A stretch of DNA of 64,000 nt from Brumimicrobium mesophilum (lineage in GTDB: Bacteria > Bacteroidota > Bacteroidia > Flavobacteriales_D > Crocinitomicaceae), in assembly GCF_003025005.1 (NCBI RefSeq), contig NZ_PVSS01000003.1:124001-188000 (forward strand), given 5' to 3'. The notes under the pieces were generated by a model. That model was not told where the DNA came from. It searched no databases and was given only the letters and a program-made list of their open reading frames with translations. Positions 10,040-18,029 of this stretch are shown in pieces. How positions within the stretch are numbered: position 1 is the first letter of the stretch; each line of letters starts with the position of its first letter. Position numbers and translations under genes: made by a program.

Positions 10040-11311
10040 TTATTTTTCTTCTCTCAATTGCGCTGCAATAAATGGTAATTTTGGTGCTAAAAAATACCCT
10101 GTCAAACTTGCAAAAAGTATTGGGATTAAATAAGTGAACCCTGTTAAAGTGGCTATAAGAATTGTTGTACTCATTGGTGTTCTAGTTACTGTGGAATTAA
10201 TTGCTGCCATTGAACAAATAATCGCTAAAGAAGCATTAATGTCTGGGAATATTTCAACGATAATTAACCCAATTGTTGCACCAACAAAGAATAAGGGAAT
10301 TATAAACCCACCTCTCCAACCAGAAGTTACTGTGATTGAAATAGCAGTTATCTTAAAGAATAAAATAGCAAGTAGCATCCAAAGTGTGTTTGAAGTGGAG
10401 AGCAATTCATTTACTTCATGATGACTGAAATAGCGAGTTATTGGGAAAGCATACGAAATCAGTCCTAAAATTGTACCCCCAATCATCATTTTAATGTAAA
10501 TCGGCATTTTTTTCAATTCGAATATTCTTTTAAACCCTTTAGTGAAATAGATAAAAAACCATCCAACAGCTGCAGCAACAATTCCATAAAGTACAGCTAA
10601 AATAAAGTCGAACATTCCTTCGTATTGGTAAATAGGCACTTCCCAAACAGCTCCTAATCCTAAGCTAATGATAAATGCGAAGACGATATAACTAAATAAA
10701 CTAGAAACAAGTGCAGGTGTAATGGCTTTATAATATTGAACGACATGTTTGTGGTGTAGAATTTCCAAAGCAAATAAACTTCCACCAAGAGGAGCTCCGA
10801 ATAGCGCTGTGAATCCAGCGGCCATTCCTGCGATACTCATGGATCGTAATTCTTCACCCTTTAATCTAAAAATCTTCCCTAGCCAAGTTCCGGTAGAACC
10901 TGTTACTTGAACAAGTGGAGCTTCTGGTCCCAAACTTCCACCGGATCCAACACATAAAAGTGAAGATAAAATCATTGAAGGATTGCGTTTCGGTTCAAGT
11001 TTTCCTTTATTGAAACGTATGTTATTTACAATAAGCGAAATCTCTCCTGGATCTCCGATAAAATGAATTATTAGTCCAGCCAATAAACCTGAAATCGCCA
11101 TTGTAGGAACAACTAACCATCCTTCAAATTGTCCAAGAAAATGCATGACAAATTCTAGTGTAATCCAATAGATACCTGCAATTAATCCTCCCATTAATCC
11201 CAACAAAGCCCACAAAAAGAATGTGCGACTGAAAAGAAACGGATTAAACTTGATAGGTTGATCTAAAATATTCAGATAATTAACTAGTTGTCTTCTACTT
11301 TTTAATTTCAC
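10040..11311 (-). CDS. ClC-family chloride channel/transporter
   Basis: The 423-residue, multi-helix membrane protein has the ClC signatures. GSGGSLGPEAP (about 122-132) takes the place of GSGIP plus GREGP and keeps the gating glutamate (E130). GAPLGGSLFALE follows, and GWRGGFIIPLFFVGATIG corresponds to the third selectivity motif. It would move chloride or another anion, possibly coupled to protons. The GPEAP variant of the gating loop differs from the common GREGP. There is no CBS domain. It is transcribed leftward, alone between a pseudogene and a terminator. Confidence 0.92.
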   Translation of the reverse strand: MKLKSRRQLVNYLNILDQPIKFNPFLFSRTFFLWALLGLMGGLIAGIYWITLEFVMHFLGQFEGWLVVPTMAISGLLAGLIIHFIGDPGEISLIVNNIRFNKGKLEPKRNPSMILSSLLCVGSGGSLGPEAPLVQVTGSTGTWLGKIFRLKGEELRSMSIAGMAAGFTALFGAPLGGSLFALEILHHKHVVQYYKAITPALVSSLFSYIVFAFIISLGLGAVWEVPIYQYEGMFDFILAVLYGIVAAAVGWFFIYFTKGFKRIFELKKMPIYIKMMIGGTILGLISYAFPITRYFSHHEVNELLSTSNTLWMLLAILFFKITAISITVTSGWRGGFIIPLFFVGATIGLIIVEIFPDINASLAIICSMAAINSTVTRTPMSTTILIATLTGFTYLIPILFASLTGYFLAPKLPFIAAQLREEK

Positions 11312-11487
11312 GTTATTGGAATTTTATATAAGGTTTTGCAAAAGTAGGGAATTACAAAAGTGCCTATAAATTTTTTCATTAATTTTTCTCTTAAAATTTA
11401 CATGGTTAGAAGGTTCTTTAAATTAGGTCGTATGGTAGTGGATCTAATAAGAAATCTTACTTCAATTAAAGGAAGGAGTTGATTAAG

Positions 11488-11525
11488 AAAAAAAATACTC
11501 ATCAAACTATTTGATGAGTATTTTT
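11488..11525 (-). terminator. Rho-independent terminator of the beta-barrel gene
   Basis: A perfect 15-bp stem (AAAAATACTCATCAA with its complement) closes on a 5-base loop. On the minus strand it runs into a long T-stretch. It lies about 70 bp past the stop of the leftward gene at 11595 and separates it from the ClC gene. Confidence 0.85.
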
Positions 11526-11594
11526 AATTTTTGAGATGCATTTTAACTCTTGAGTATTACTAGAGTACAATACTCAAAAAGTTGATTAAATTAG

Positions 11595-12221
11595 TTAAAG
11601 CTTAAATGATAATCCACCATTCAATAAACCACCTTGTCCAAGACCAATTCCTAGATTAACTCCAATATTCTCATTAAAGAAGTACCTCATTCCAACACCA
11701 ACCCTCGCAGCCACCGGGAAAGGTGAATTGAAAGTTACAGTACCAAAGTCTGGATCTGTACTAGAAGAACCAAATGTTCTATTTCCATAACCAGCACCAA
11801 GCGTGAAATAGGCATCAAAATTGTCTGAATTTTCTACAAAATGATAATTGAATGTGACCATAACACCTAATTTTTTGGTGTTATAGTTGTATTCATAAAT
11901 TTGAGATTCAGAACCTTCTCCAAAATTGTCATTTTCTTGATAAGTGATTTTAGTGTTAGAAAATCCAATATCCACTCCAACTCCTACTTTATCTGCAACC
12001 ATATATTCTCCTCTAATTCCCAATGGTCCGACTCCACCAACGTTCAAATTTAATTCTTGTCCTGAGTTGGCATAAGAAGTCTTAAAAGCTATTTTGTACA
12101 AGTTTGGAAATCCATAATATACATCAATAATTTTATCTCCCTCGCTAAAAACTTGTGCGTTAGTAGTGTTAATTGCGAACATTGATATCAAACCAATGAG
12201 TGTAAGCTTCAATTTTTTCAT
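11595..12221 (-). CDS. Outer-membrane beta-barrel protein
   Basis: The 208-residue protein has a cleavable signal peptide (about 1-23, ending NTTNAQ). The rest alternates hydrophobic and polar residues as in an eight-stranded barrel, with strands such as KLGVMVTFNYHF, AARVGVGMRYFF and IGVNLGIGLGQGG, and ends in phenylalanine-lysine-leucine. It resembles the OmpW/PorT-like beta-barrels widespread in Bacteroidota. A decayed paralogue lies 1.7 kb downstream (9279-9858), so this looks like an old local duplication with the ClC gene between the copies. Ligand unknown. Confidence 0.85.
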   Translation of the reverse strand: MKKLKLTLIGLISMFAINTTNAQVFSEGDKIIDVYYGFPNLYKIAFKTSYANSGQELNLNVGGVGPLGIRGEYMVADKVGVGVDIGFSNTKITYQENDNFGEGSESQIYEYNYNTKKLGVMVTFNYHFVENSDNFDAYFTLGAGYGNRTFGSSSTDPDFGTVTFNSPFPVAARVGVGMRYFFNENIGVNLGIGLGQGGLLNGGLSFKL

Positions 12222-12391
12222 AATTTTCAGTGTTATTAATTTTAAACAAGTATAGCAATATTAATACCATTTTTTCCATAGTTTGAAACTTATTTTATTA
12301 ATTTCAAAATTGTAGGAAATCACTATGGAATTCAAACTCAAAAGTGAGATAATTTGAATGACTTAAATTAATTTTGAACTATATTTATTGA

Positions 12392-12913
12392 ATGAAAACA
12401 ATTGGATTAGCATTATTGGTTATAGGATTATTCGGATGTGCATCTATTCCGAAGAAAGCAGAAGCCGTAAAACAGTTTGATGCAGAAAAATACCTTGGAA
12501 AATGGTATGAAATAGCGCGGTTTGATTTTCGTTTTGAAAAAAACTTAAACAATACGACAGCTGAGTATTCGATAATGGACAATGGAAAAATTAAAGTCTT
12601 AAATAAAGGATATAATTACGTTGAAAAGAAATGGACTTCGGCAGAAGGGAAAGCCAAGTTTGTAAATGAGCCTCAAACAGCCATGCTCAAAGTTTCCTTC
12701 TTCGGTCCGTTTTATTCTGGCTACAATGTTATTGCTTTGGACGACGAATATAAATATGCTTTAGTCGCCGGAGAAAGCTTAAAATATTTATGGATTTTGT
12801 CAAGAACTCCGACTATTCCAGATGAAATTAAAGAAAAGTACCTTCAAAAAGCACAAGAGATTGGATATGAAACAGAGGATATGATTTGGGTGGAACATGA
12901 TGCTAATGATTAA
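12392..12913 (+). CDS. blc: Outer-membrane lipoprotein lipocalin (Blc family)
   Basis: A lipoprotein signal ends at GLFGC (Cys16). The lipocalin signature YLGKWYEIARFDFRFEK follows (about 35-51), then a short beta-barrel and the C-terminal helix. The 173-residue length fits Blc. Such proteins bind lysophospholipids or fatty acids at the outer membrane and are often stress-induced. Conserved late motifs are YALVAGESLKYLWILSRTPTIP. It is monocistronic; about 650 bp of non-coding DNA with a palindromic element follows. Confidence 0.93.
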   Translation: MKTIGLALLVIGLFGCASIPKKAEAVKQFDAEKYLGKWYEIARFDFRFEKNLNNTTAEYSIMDNGKIKVLNKGYNYVEKKWTSAEGKAKFVNEPQTAMLKVSFFGPFYSGYNVIALDDEYKYALVAGESLKYLWILSRTPTIPDEIKEKYLQKAQEIGYETEDMIWVEHDAND

Positions 12914-13084
12914 TTTTAAATGATTAATGCGATTTGGGTGGTTAAATTATGAATTTGTTTGGTGTTAAAACTCTGCTTCGAAGTTATTGGGGTTATGTAA
13001 TTCATAAATTCAATGTAGAAATCTGATTACTATCGGATCCTTGTCACTATGAATGCTTTTGTGGGACGGTTGAATAGAGAAATC

Positions 13085-13274
13085 AAAAAAGAGATCCCTC
13101 GTCGCTATGCTCCATCGGGATGACGATTCATGAGGATGAAGTATCAAAAAAGGGAGAAAAAGATGAAGCGTAGCTTCATCTTTTTCTCCCTTTTTTGATG
13201 TTAAAATTAACCGGTTGTCATTCCGAAAATTGCTTGAAATCTATGATTTTTAGGGATTGAGGAATCTCTTTTTC
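13085..13274. repeat. Nested palindromic element with a perfect 27-bp hairpin at its centre
   Basis: The core is a perfect 27-bp inverted repeat (13143-13169 and 13173-13199) with a 3-base loop. It is flanked by an outer, imperfect inverted repeat: AAAAAAGAGATCCCTC...CGGGATGAC (13085-13124) faces GTCATTCCG...AGGAATCTCTTTTT (13217-13274). No open reading frame is inside. The structure suggests a MITE-like or REP-like mobile palindrome. It could also act as a strong terminator after lipocalin. The remainder of the 12914-13561 intergenic region shows no gene. Confidence 0.75.
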
Positions 13275-13549
13275 TTAGGCCAGATGCACAAAATGTTCAT
13301 ATTTTAGATGTTTTTTTGGTCAACTTATAATTAAAAAAGCCACATACTCGAGTTTACACCAATAATATCAATTAAGATAGTAATGAAAAATGTGGGGTTA
13401 AATTATGAAAATCACACTTTTTGGATTCGGGTCAAATTGAATTGTTTAGACCTCTTCCATAGTTCGCTAAGTTTTGTGATAGAATGAGTGGCTCTGCGTA
13501 ATTATCAATTTTCAATTGTTAATTATCAATTAAAAGCCTTGAATTTATC

Positions 13550-13557
13550 TACTTTTG
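13550..13557 (+). promoter_or_regulatory. Candidate -7 box immediately before the secreted nuclease gene
   Basis: TACTTTTG matches the TAnnTTTG consensus and lies exactly 4 bases from the ATG at 13562. If used, the transcript would start at or next to the start codon. No clear -33 element was found at 17-23 bases upstream. Confidence 0.4.
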
Positions 13558-13561
13558 TAAC

Positions 13562-15274
13562 ATGAAGTATTTATTTATTCTATTTATCGCGTTTTCAACT
13601 TTAGTTTCGGCTCAAGATGAAACATTGTCTATCGTTTCATACAATTTATTGAATTTCCCAGAAGGAAGAGATGATTGTGGTTCGAATACTGTTGTGCAGA
13701 ATAGAGCGGATACATTAAAGAAAATCACTGATTACCTTCAACCTGATATTTTCGTTGCCTGCGAAGTACAAACTCAAGCAGGGGTAAATGCAGTTTTGAA
13801 TGATGCTTTAAATGCCAACGGAAATTCAAATTATATCGCAGCAAATTTTTATGGTAATGGTTATTTACATAATGCCATGTTTTATAATTCCGATAAATTA
13901 GAATTAAAAAGTCAACATACAGTTACGAGCTCACCGCGTGATATTGATCATTATGTTTTGTATTTAAAAGATCCAAATTTGGGTGTGTTTTATGATACAA
14001 CTTTCATTGAAGTTTATATGATGCATTTGAAAGCGGGGAATTCTAATGCCAATGAAGCCGACAGGGATTTACAAACCCAAGCTTTAATGACCTATATGGA
14101 AAGTCGACCAACGGATAGAAATGTGTTTTTCTGTGGAGACATGAATGTATATAGTTCGAGTGATGATGGTTATCAAAATATGATTTCTGGACCATCAGCG
14201 ATGCAAGATCCGATTAACACACCTGGAAATTGGAATAATAGCTCATCTTATTCATTGATTCATACACAATCTACAAGAACAAGCGGGAATTTTGACTGTG
14301 GTTCTTCAGGAGGAATGGACGATAGGTTTGATCAAATTTTAGTTTCTCAAAACGTAATGAATAATGGTGATAACGTTCAGTATCAATCTGGAAGTTATAG
14401 AGCTGTTGGGAATGATGGAAACCATTTCAATTCAAGTATGATTTCAGGATCGAATAGTTTATACCCAACAAATGTAGTTCGTGCTTTATATTATATGTCC
14501 GACCATTTACCGGTAGAATTAAAAGTCGATGTTACTTATCCAACAAGTAATGGTTTGGCTTTAGTTCCTTCTCAAATAAATGTTTCCTGTAATGGAGGCA
14601 ATGATGGAGAAGCGACGATTACTCCAAATATGGGACAAGCTCCGTATACTTTTCAATGGGACGCCAATGCGAATGACCAAACAACACAAACGGCAACAAA
14701 TTTAGCTGTTGGACTTTATTGTGTTACCGTAACCGATGCTTTGGGAGAAGTTGATGATTATTGTATCAACATAGTTGAACCAGAGGGAATGACATTTAAT
14801 ACTTTTATTAATCCAGATAATTCAGGTACTTGCATTGGGAATATTCAAGTTTTAGTTGGTGGAGGAGAAGCTCCATACAGTTATTCGTGGACCGATTTTC
14901 CTTCAAATAATACAGCTGTAGCTGAAAATTTATGTGTAGGAACGTATGAATTAACAATTACAGATGCGAATGGCTGTGAATTGGTAATCAATCCAGAAGT
15001 TGGAGGAATCGTAGGATTAGCTTCCGAAGTTATTGGAGTGCAAGAAAACAAAATATATCCAAATCCAGCGAATGAAAAAATTACAGTTTCAGCAAGCGAA
15101 GAAATAATTGAAGTTGCTGTCTTTTCTATAACAGGAAAACAAATTAAAGTTCCATCCCAACAAATTGATTCTAATTTAATTACCCTAAATATTGCACATT
15201 TAGCCCCAGGAACGTATCTTGTAAAACTAAAAATCGGTGATGGTTGGTTCAACTCAAGAGTTAGTGTTTATTAG
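13562..15274 (+). CDS. T9SS-secreted endonuclease/exonuclease/phosphatase-family protein with SprB repeats
   Basis: The 570-residue protein has a signal peptide (about 1-18, ending VSAQ). The endonuclease/exonuclease/phosphatase fold (about 20-325) shows [22 protein letters not shown], and [12 protein letters not shown], which supply the metal-binding acids and catalytic histidine. Two SprB-type repeats follow (about 340-420 and 425-490; [20 protein letters not shown]). A type IX sorting domain closes it (about 500-570; [27 protein letters not shown]). It should be exported through the T9SS to act on extracellular nucleic acids, phosphoesters or lipids; the exact substrate is not shown. Its stop lies just before an unrelated RHS fragment. 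Confidence 0.9.
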   Translation: MKYLFILFIAFSTLVSAQDETLSIVSYNLLNFPEGRDDCGSNTVVQNRADTLKKITDYLQPDIFVACEVQTQAGVNAVLNDALNANGNSNYIAANFYGNGYLHNAMFYNSDKLELKSQHTVTSSPRDIDHYVLYLKDPNLGVFYDTTFIEVYMMHLKAGNSNANEADRDLQTQALMTYMESRPTDRNVFFCGDMNVYSSSDDGYQNMISGPSAMQDPINTPGNWNNSSSYSLIHTQSTRTSGNFDCGSSGGMDDRFDQILVSQNVMNNGDNVQYQSGSYRAVGNDGNHFNSSMISGSNSLYPTNVVRALYYMSDHLPVELKVDVTYPTSNGLALVPSQINVSCNGGNDGEATITPNMGQAPYTFQWDANANDQTTQTATNLAVGLYCVTVTDALGEVDDYCINIVEPEGMTFNTFINPDNSGTCIGNIQVLVGGGEAPYSYSWTDFPSNNTAVAENLCVGTYELTITDANGCELVINPEVGGIVGLASEVIGVQENKIYPNPANEKITVSASEEIIEVAVFSITGKQIKVPSQQIDSNLITLNIAHLAPGTYLVKLKIGDGWFNSRVSVY

Positions 15275-15278
15275 TGGG

Positions 15279-16154
15279 TGTCGTTATGGCTTCCAAGGTC
15301 AGGAAATGGATGATGAGATTAAAGGCGAAGGAAATAGTGTGAATTATAAGTATAGAATGCACGATCCGAGGGTTGGAAGGTTCTTTGCGGTGGATCCTTT
15401 AGCAAGTAAATATCCATATAATAGCCCTTACGCTTTTAGTGAGAATAGGGTGCTTGATGGAGTGGAACTTGAAGGTTTGGAATGGGAAACCATAAAGGAT
15501 GAATCTGGTTCAGTTTCTGAGGTAAAGGTAAATGCACAACTCAATATTGTAGGTGAAATGCCCGAAGACTTTGACCTTGGTTCTTACAAACAAAATGCTC
15601 AAGAGCAATTTTCTAAACTCATTTATATGTCATCTTATTTAGCTACAGGAAAAGGTGTAAAAGGTACGTTAACATTTGATCAACCTGTTCCAGAAGGAAG
15701 TAGTGCGATTGTTCCAGGAGTAGATCTGGAAATGACACCTGCCCAATGTTCTGGACGATATGAAATAGGAGGTATGACTTTTGATGATGATATTGTTGTT
15801 GGAGCGGTTTCTTCAAACGGTTTAGTAAAAGACTATCAAAATATGGGGGATGAATTGTCACATGAATTAATACATACACTAAGATTCCCCGATTTATGGC
15901 AGGTTTCAAATTATACCCAAGATTCAGAGTTAGTAATGGAAAGTATGAGCAGTTTTCAAAGTACGGAAAATACTAATAAAAATATGATACGAAATATTAT
16001 GTTGTATTCTTTTCAGACTATTGATGGACAATCAAAACCAAAGTCATCCTACCCACTCTTGACACCACAAATGTATACGAAAGTTATTGAAGAAATTGAA
16101 ATTCAAATGACGATAACAACGAACGTGAATAGACTAAAATACTATTATGAATGA
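15279..16154 (+). pseudogene. Orphan RHS C-terminal tip with HELIH metallopeptidase-like domain
   Basis: RHS homology starts abruptly at about 15279, 5 bp after the preceding stop ([30 protein letters not shown]). It covers only the last part of the RHS core; all upstream repeats are missing. The variable C-terminus holds [15 protein letters not shown] at 15846-15890, an HExxH motif followed by an aspartate six residues on, as in HExxHxxGxxD peptidases. An unbroken frame extends back to a GTG at 15237 inside the previous gene, and an internal ATG is at 15306, so a short protein could still be made. No signal or full RHS shell is present. I read it as a displaced toxin tip, 5'-truncated. Confidence 0.7.
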
Positions 16155-16560
16155 CATGATTAATATAATTTTCGCACTATCCTGTTCACTATTTTTTAAT
16201 CTAACCTATAGCCAAGACAGTGATGAGGGGTGTGTAAAAGACAGTACAAATGTTTACCGCCTAGTAGAAAAAGATGCAGAGTTAATTGGCAATAGTTTTC
16301 AAATATTTGTTCGCTCGGTTATTACTACTGATACTAAACAAGAATTGATTAAAGATTTGACAATAAATATGTTAATAACAAAGGAAGGAAAGGCAAAGAT
16401 GCTGAGTATAGATGGAAAAAGTGACGTACTCAATCTTATGGAATATCAATCCTCACTTTGGACAGAAATAGAACTTAACACCAAATGGATTCCTGCTTTA
16501 TGCCACGGAACTTATGTCGACAGCTATAAATCTGTTCATATTTACATAAGTTATAGATAG
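16147..16560 (+). CDS. Small exported protein with TonB C-terminal-like domain, RHS tip partner
   Basis: The 137-residue protein overlaps the RHS tip by 8 bases and has a signal peptide (about 1-22, ending LTYSQ). The second half ([21 protein letters not shown]...[17 protein letters not shown]...HIYISYR) follows the TonB C-terminal domain layout, with the W-x-PA-x(3)-G-x(2)-V core. It does not have the N-terminal membrane anchor and proline-rich linker of a true TonB. Tight overlap with the toxin-like tip suggests a cognate partner, possibly a periplasmic immunity protein; this is inference. Unrelated TonB-C-like proteins are also common, so the pairing may be incidental. Confidence 0.65.
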   Translation: MNDMINIIFALSCSLFFNLTYSQDSDEGCVKDSTNVYRLVEKDAELIGNSFQIFVRSVITTDTKQELIKDLTINMLITKEGKAKMLSIDGKSDVLNLMEYQSSLWTEIELNTKWIPALCHGTYVDSYKSVHIYISYR

Positions 16561-16648
16561 AATTGTACTCCCAAGTTGCAGCGCGAATAGGCAAAGCCAC
16601 CTCTGCACACTCTACATCATTTCGCAACAAAAGAGTTCCAAAGTTGGT

Positions 16649-16683
16649 CCCCGCTCGTGCGAGATTCCATCTCGTTCGCGGGG
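16649..16683. repeat. GC-rich hairpin between convergent genes
   Basis: The 140-bp gap between the convergent genes ending at 16560 and 16701 contains CCCCGC (16649-16654) and GCGGGG (16678-16683). An inner stem CGAGA/TCTCG (16660-16664/16670-16674) sits inside them. The sequence is far more GC-rich than the surroundings and no T-run follows. It may be the remnant of a mobile or RHS-associated repeat. Confidence 0.5.
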
Positions 16684-16700
16684 CATTGATTGGATCTAAT

Positions 16701-17072
16701 TTATTTTTTAAATCCTAAATCTTTAATAATAGGCTGAAATACTTGCTCTACAAGTATAGGTTTAAACATAAGTTTATCATCTTTCATAATCACACTAGAC
16801 ATGAAGGGATGGAAAGGCTTGGGTAGATCGGTGTAATAGATCGTACTTTGTGCATGAATTTTTCTATCATACGTTTCATTTATTCCATTAAAGAACTTTA
16901 CTAGTGTATCAATAAACTCGGTGTCGGTACTCTCTGTTTTTTTCATTTGAGGAGGAAACAGAAATTTGGAATAATCATCTAAAGCAAGGAAGGTTAAAAC
17001 ATCTCCATCCTCAGCTGTTGGCGTAACAATACCAGTTATATAGATTACTTCGAAAGGTTTAGTAGTTTTCAT
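16701..17072 (-). CDS. Unknown protein in toxin-antitoxin operon
   Basis: The 123-residue soluble protein is not recognised. A segment of the form DGDVLTFLALDDYSKFLF, followed by an FIDTLVKFF helix, vaguely recalls the first acidic strand of DDE integrase folds (…DDYSR…), but the other catalytic acids and a DNA-binding domain are absent. It starts 9 bp after the ParE-like toxin stop on the same strand, making a three-gene operon of antitoxin, toxin and this protein. It could be a third component or an unrelated passenger. Confidence 0.6.
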   Translation of the reverse strand: MKTTKPFEVIYITGIVTPTAEDGDVLTFLALDDYSKFLFPPQMKKTESTDTEFIDTLVKFFNGINETYDRKIHAQSTIYYTDLPKPFHPFMSSVIMKDDKLMFKPILVEQVFQPIIKDLGFKK

Positions 17073-17081
17073 GGCTGCGGT

Positions 17082-17381
17082 TTATTCCTTAGGATATTTC
17101 TCTGGATTTTGATAAGAGTTACGAATACCGTAAACAAAGACGATTTGTCTTTTTTCATCGAGAATATAATGAATAACGTAAGGAAATTTGTTAACGACTT
17201 TCATTCTAAAGTTGTCGTATCGAATTTGGTAATGAGGATTTTTCTTTAGATCGTTGAGCGCTACATTTACAAGTTTAATAAATCGTTGTCCAAGTTTTGG
17301 GTTAATATCTGAGTAATATTCGAAAGCTTCATCTAAATCAGCTTCTGCAGCATTGAATAAACGAACAGAAAAAGACTTCAT
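17082..17381 (-). CDS. RelE/ParE-family toxin
   Basis: The 99-residue protein follows the RelE/ParE fold. It has an N-terminal strand FSVRLFNAAEADLDEAFEYYSDINPKLG, a helix pair, then YQIRYDNFRMKVVNKFPYVIHYILDE and IVFVYGIRNSYQNPEKY. Length and pattern fit Bacteroidota plasmid-stabilisation toxins, which act on gyrase (ParE) or ribosome-bound mRNA (RelE). The target cannot be told from sequence. The start overlaps the antitoxin stop by 1 base, typical of coupled toxin-antitoxin pairs. Confidence 0.88.
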   Translation of the reverse strand: MKSFSVRLFNAAEADLDEAFEYYSDINPKLGQRFIKLVNVALNDLKKNPHYQIRYDNFRMKVVNKFPYVIHYILDEKRQIVFVYGIRNSYQNPEKYPKE

Positions 17382-17599
17382 TATTTGATTTTGAATTTTT
17401 TCTTTAGTTCATCCCAGTCTTTAAAATCCTCTTCTTTTGCATTTTCAAGGCGATTACGCATAAGCTCTTTCTCTGCTTCGGGTATCATAATGTTTTCTTC
17501 AGTAAACTCTTGAATGTTGATGTAATTAAGCGTTTTTAGGAACTCAATCAGCTTAGTTGCTTTCTTTTTATCCGTGATATTTAAAAGGAGTTGAGTCAT
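17381..17599 (-). CDS. Antitoxin of the RelE/ParE pair
   Basis: The 72-residue protein has a hydrophobic N-terminal strand (QLLLNITDKKKATKLIEFLKTLNYI) and an acidic, basic-ended C-terminal helix (KEEDFKDWDELKKKFKIK) of the type that wraps around RelE/ParE toxins. It precedes and overlaps the toxin gene by one base. The N-terminal half resembles the antitoxin at 19803-20045 (shared pattern of a lysine-rich stretch then LKTL), so the two loci are probably related. Confidence 0.85.
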   Translation of the reverse strand: MTQLLLNITDKKKATKLIEFLKTLNYINIQEFTEENIMIPEAEKELMRNRLENAKEEDFKDWDELKKKFKIK

Positions 17600-17851
17600 G
17601 ATGTTATTTATTTAGTAAATGCTTGCTTAGTATTAAAATGTTACTGATACAATTTAAAGCAAATATACGGCAAAAAAGTGCAACTAAAAACAAGAGAGTA
17701 ATTTTGAAATAAAAGAAAAAACTAACTCCTTCATGGTCTCAGTCTATCGGGAGCTACGACAATTATAAGACTTGTCAAAGCCTTTTCGGGGATTAAAAAT
17801 TATTTATTTACCAATTTGAAGATCATCAAAACAAAAAATAATAAAACCAAA

Positions 17852-17881
17852 AAAGCGAGAAACAATTAAGTTTCTCGCTTT
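17852..17881 (-). terminator. Terminator-like hairpin downstream of lpdA
   Basis: A 12-bp perfect stem (AAAGCGAGAAAC with its complement) with a 6-base loop is followed, on the minus strand, by a T-rich stretch. It lies about 150 bp past the leftward lpdA stop. The rest of the 17600-18029 gap has no recognisable gene. Confidence 0.75.
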
Positions 17882-18029
17882 GAAATATGTTTTTCTTAGT
17901 TAATTCTAGAGTTTGAAATAGAAAGCTTGCTAGCAAGGCGCTATTATTATAAAAATCCAAGGAGTTGACTTTTGTCAATGACTGCTTTTAAAAATATTAG
18001 CAACGCCGATAACAGGCTTTATATTCAGA

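Noticed and set aside
13499-13535. AATTATCAATT/AATTGTTAATT-type short repeats (also near 36632 and 39393)
   Set aside because: Simple AT-rich self-complementary motifs are common in such genomes and give no clear element boundary here.
15237-15278. GTG start of the RHS tip frame inside the secreted EEP gene
   Set aside because: The first 14 codons are antecedent sequence from the sorting domain in another frame and have no RHS similarity; RHS homology begins at about 15279.
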